Part shown: one piece after another, positions 7,132-8,840 of the stretch
Layout of the letters: the number at the start of each line of letters is the position of its first letter
How positions within the stretch are numbered: position 1 is the first letter of the stretch
Source of the DNA: Phycisphaerae bacterium
Lineage (GTDB): Bacteria; Planctomycetota; Phycisphaerae; Phycisphaerales; SM1A02
Assembly (NCBI GenBank): GCA_016873375.1
Contig: VGXJ01000057.1
Coordinates: 1-8,840, forward strand
Direction: 5' to 3'
Length of the DNA stretch: 8,840 nt
Notes under the pieces: model-generated
Seen by the model: the letters and a program-made list of their open reading frames with translations, nothing else
What the model was told of the DNA's origin: nothing
Database searches by the model: none
Position numbers and translations under genes: made by a program

Positions 7132-7488
7132 TCACGACGGCCCGGCACCGACGCGACTGCGCACGCGCACGAGCTTGCCGCCGGTCGCCTCCCGCAGTGT
7201 GGTCTCGAGCCCCTCGCGCAACGCGCGGTCGAGCGCGTAGGTCACGCTTGCACTCGGAACGACGACGGTGAGCACGCCGGCAGCGAAGCCTGCGAGCACG
7301 CACTGTTCACGCAGCGCCGGGGGTACCGAGGATTCCCAGGCTTCGGCAATGCCGGCGAAGCGCTTGGCCGCATCACGCATGGTGCGGCGCAGTGCATCGA
7401 AGTCGGCGCCGGCGGAGGTCTCGCTCCGTGGGGCCGGGCGTCGATGCCACCGTTCGAAGTCCCGCATGCGCCGCTCCGCGTCGTGCAT
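7132..7488 (-). CDS. DUF721 (DciA-like) domain protein
   Basis: A 118-residue soluble protein. A basic N-terminus (ERRMRDFERWHRRP, 5-18) is followed by a DUF721 domain at about 35-112. This domain has the central W51 in AEAWESSVPPALRE, then GVLTVVVPSASVTYALDRAL (71-90) and a final strand KLVRVRSRVG. DUF721 includes DciA, which loads or recruits the replicative helicase DnaB in bacteria lacking DnaC/DnaI. That role here is by family only. Its stop is one base from the mnmE stop, on the opposite strand. The start at 7488 is supported by a -10-like TAGCCT exactly 7 bases upstream, implying a leaderless mRNA; the next in-frame Met is residue 8. It is divergent from the ABC ATPase gene across 26 bp. 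Confidence 0.85.
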   Translation of the reverse strand: MHDAERRMRDFERWHRRPAPRSETSAGADFDALRRTMRDAAKRFAGIAEAWESSVPPALREQCVLAGFAAGVLTVVVPSASVTYALDRALREGLETTLREATGGKLVRVRSRVGAGPS

Positions 7489-7495
7489 GCCGGTC

Positions 7496-7505
7496 AGGCT
7501 ATCCT
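7496..7505. promoter_or_regulatory. Overlapping divergent -10 elements between the DUF721 and ABC ATPase genes
   Basis: The 10-mer AGGCTATCCT carries two -10-like hexamers that share a TA step. On the plus strand it is GCTATCCT, with hexamer 7500-7505 ending 9 bases before GTG 7515. On the minus strand it is GATAGCCT, with hexamer 7501-7496 ending 7 bases before ATG 7488. The intergenic gap is only 26 bp, and neither side has a well-placed Shine-Dalgarno, so both transcripts would start on or near the start codon. Spacing and sequence are seen directly; promoter activity is inferred. Confidence 0.5.
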
Positions 7506-7514
7506 CCCGCGACC

Positions 7515-8564
<1,050 letters not shown>

Positions 8565-8610
8565 CGCGGCATCGGATTGCGAGCTCTGCCGTTGCTGAAG
8601 GGCATCGCGG

Positions 8611-8616
8611 TAGCCT
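8611..8616 (+). promoter_or_regulatory. Candidate -10 element of the last gene, leaderless type
   Basis: GGTAGCCT (8609-8616) ends 7 bases before the ATG at 8624. The hexamer TAGCCT and the 7-base spacing are identical to those found before the DUF721 gene, and the following bases are similar (GCACCGC here, GACCGGC there). No -35 or Shine-Dalgarno is evident. A leaderless transcript is inferred. Confidence 0.45.
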
Positions 8617-8623
8617 GCACCGC

Positions 8624-8840
8624 ATGCATACCGTCCTCGTCGCGAGCCTCGTTGCCGTTCCGATTGCGCCGCCCACACCGGAGCAGATCAGCCGCATCCA
8701 GGATGCGCAGCGCACTTTCTTCCAGCAGCATCCGAAGGGCGCAAACGGAGAGGAGATGACGGCGTTCTTCAACGAACTCCTCGACGGCATCGAGCCGAGC
8801 GAGTGTTCGTGGTCGCAGCTCAAGCAGATCATGGGTCCAT
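8624..8840 (+). CDS. 5' part of an unrecognised protein (partial, runs off the window)
   Basis: An open frame starts at ATG 8624 and continues to the right edge for 72 codons. It begins with a hydrophobic stretch, MHTVLVASLVAVPIAPP, which may be a short signal peptide, although it lacks the usual Lys/Arg near the N-terminus. It continues with a charged helical-looking region containing ISRIQDAQRTFFQQHPKG and MTAFFNELLDGIEPSECSW. Codons are G/C-biased at the third position. I do not recognise the family. The start is favoured by the -10-like TAGCCT 7 bases upstream. The 59-bp gap to the ABC ATPase gene contains no convincing terminator hairpin, so partial co-transcription cannot be excluded. 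Confidence 0.6.
   Translation, partial: MHTVLVASLVAVPIAPPTPEQISRIQDAQRTFFQQHPKGANGEEMTAFFNELLDGIEPSECSWSQLKQIMGP

Noticed and set aside
3590..7148. Long minus-strand open frames (3590-5080, 5159-6772, 5913-7148) antisense to yidC and mnmE
   Set aside because: These are compositional shadows in GC-rich DNA. They are low in motif content and lie opposite complete, well-conserved genes.
7392..7514. Forty-one-residue N-terminal extension of the ABC ATPase
   Set aside because: It is arginine-rich, antisense to DUF721 and unlike the family; homology starts at the GTG at 7515.
8568..8594. Possible terminator stem CGGCA/TGCCG after the ABC ATPase
   Set aside because: It has only 5 bp of pairing, a loop of about 15 bases and no U tract, which is within chance for this composition.

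Overview
The window looks like ordinary chromosome from a GC-rich bacterium (about two-thirds GC by eye, strong G/C bias at third codon positions). The protein styles suggest a planctomycete, perhaps of the Phycisphaerae: a large YidC with a long Ala/Pro/Thr-rich linker, a divergent MnmE, and a DUF721 protein with a basic WHRRP-type N-terminus. That placement is an inference from general resemblance and is only moderately secure. I see no rRNA, tRNA, CRISPR array, transposase, integrase or phage gene.

Layout from left to right. A short 3' end of an unrecognised plus-strand gene (2-148) runs tail to tail into, and overlaps, a minus-strand EamA/DMT-family membrane transporter (110-1081). A GC-rich hairpin (1134-1163) sits between that gene and lpdA, the minus-strand dihydrolipoyl dehydrogenase (1190-2668). 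A 113-bp divergent intergenic region then separates lpdA from a plus-strand block: a calcineurin-like metallophosphoesterase (2782-3630), the membrane insertase yidC (3659-5824) and the tRNA-modification GTPase mnmE (5832-7130). Gaps of 28 and 7 bp make this a probable operon. One base after the mnmE stop lies the stop of a minus-strand DUF721 (DciA-like) gene (7132-7488). It is divergent, across 26 bp, from an ABC transporter ATPase of the PotA/FbpC/MalK type (7515-8564). The window ends in the 5' part of an unrecognised plus-strand gene (8624 onward).

Functionally the genes are mostly housekeeping: E3 subunit of 2-oxoacid dehydrogenases or glycine cleavage, membrane-protein insertion, tRNA wobble-uridine modification, and probable replicative-helicase loading. 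Two transport-related genes (DMT carrier, ABC ATPase) are of unknown substrate. yidC next to mnmE is a widely conserved arrangement that is often near the replication origin, and a DciA-like gene beside it fits such a neighbourhood. No DnaA-box cluster or dnaA is visible here.

The most interesting signal is regulatory. Nearly every transcription unit that begins in the window has a GCTAnnnT-like -10 element (one copy is GGTAnnnT, one GATAnnnT) with no recognisable -35. For four genes the element lies only 7-9 bases before the start codon, implying leaderless mRNAs. At the DUF721/ABC junction two such elements on opposite strands overlap within 10 bp. I found no convincing evidence of an undescribed multi-gene system.
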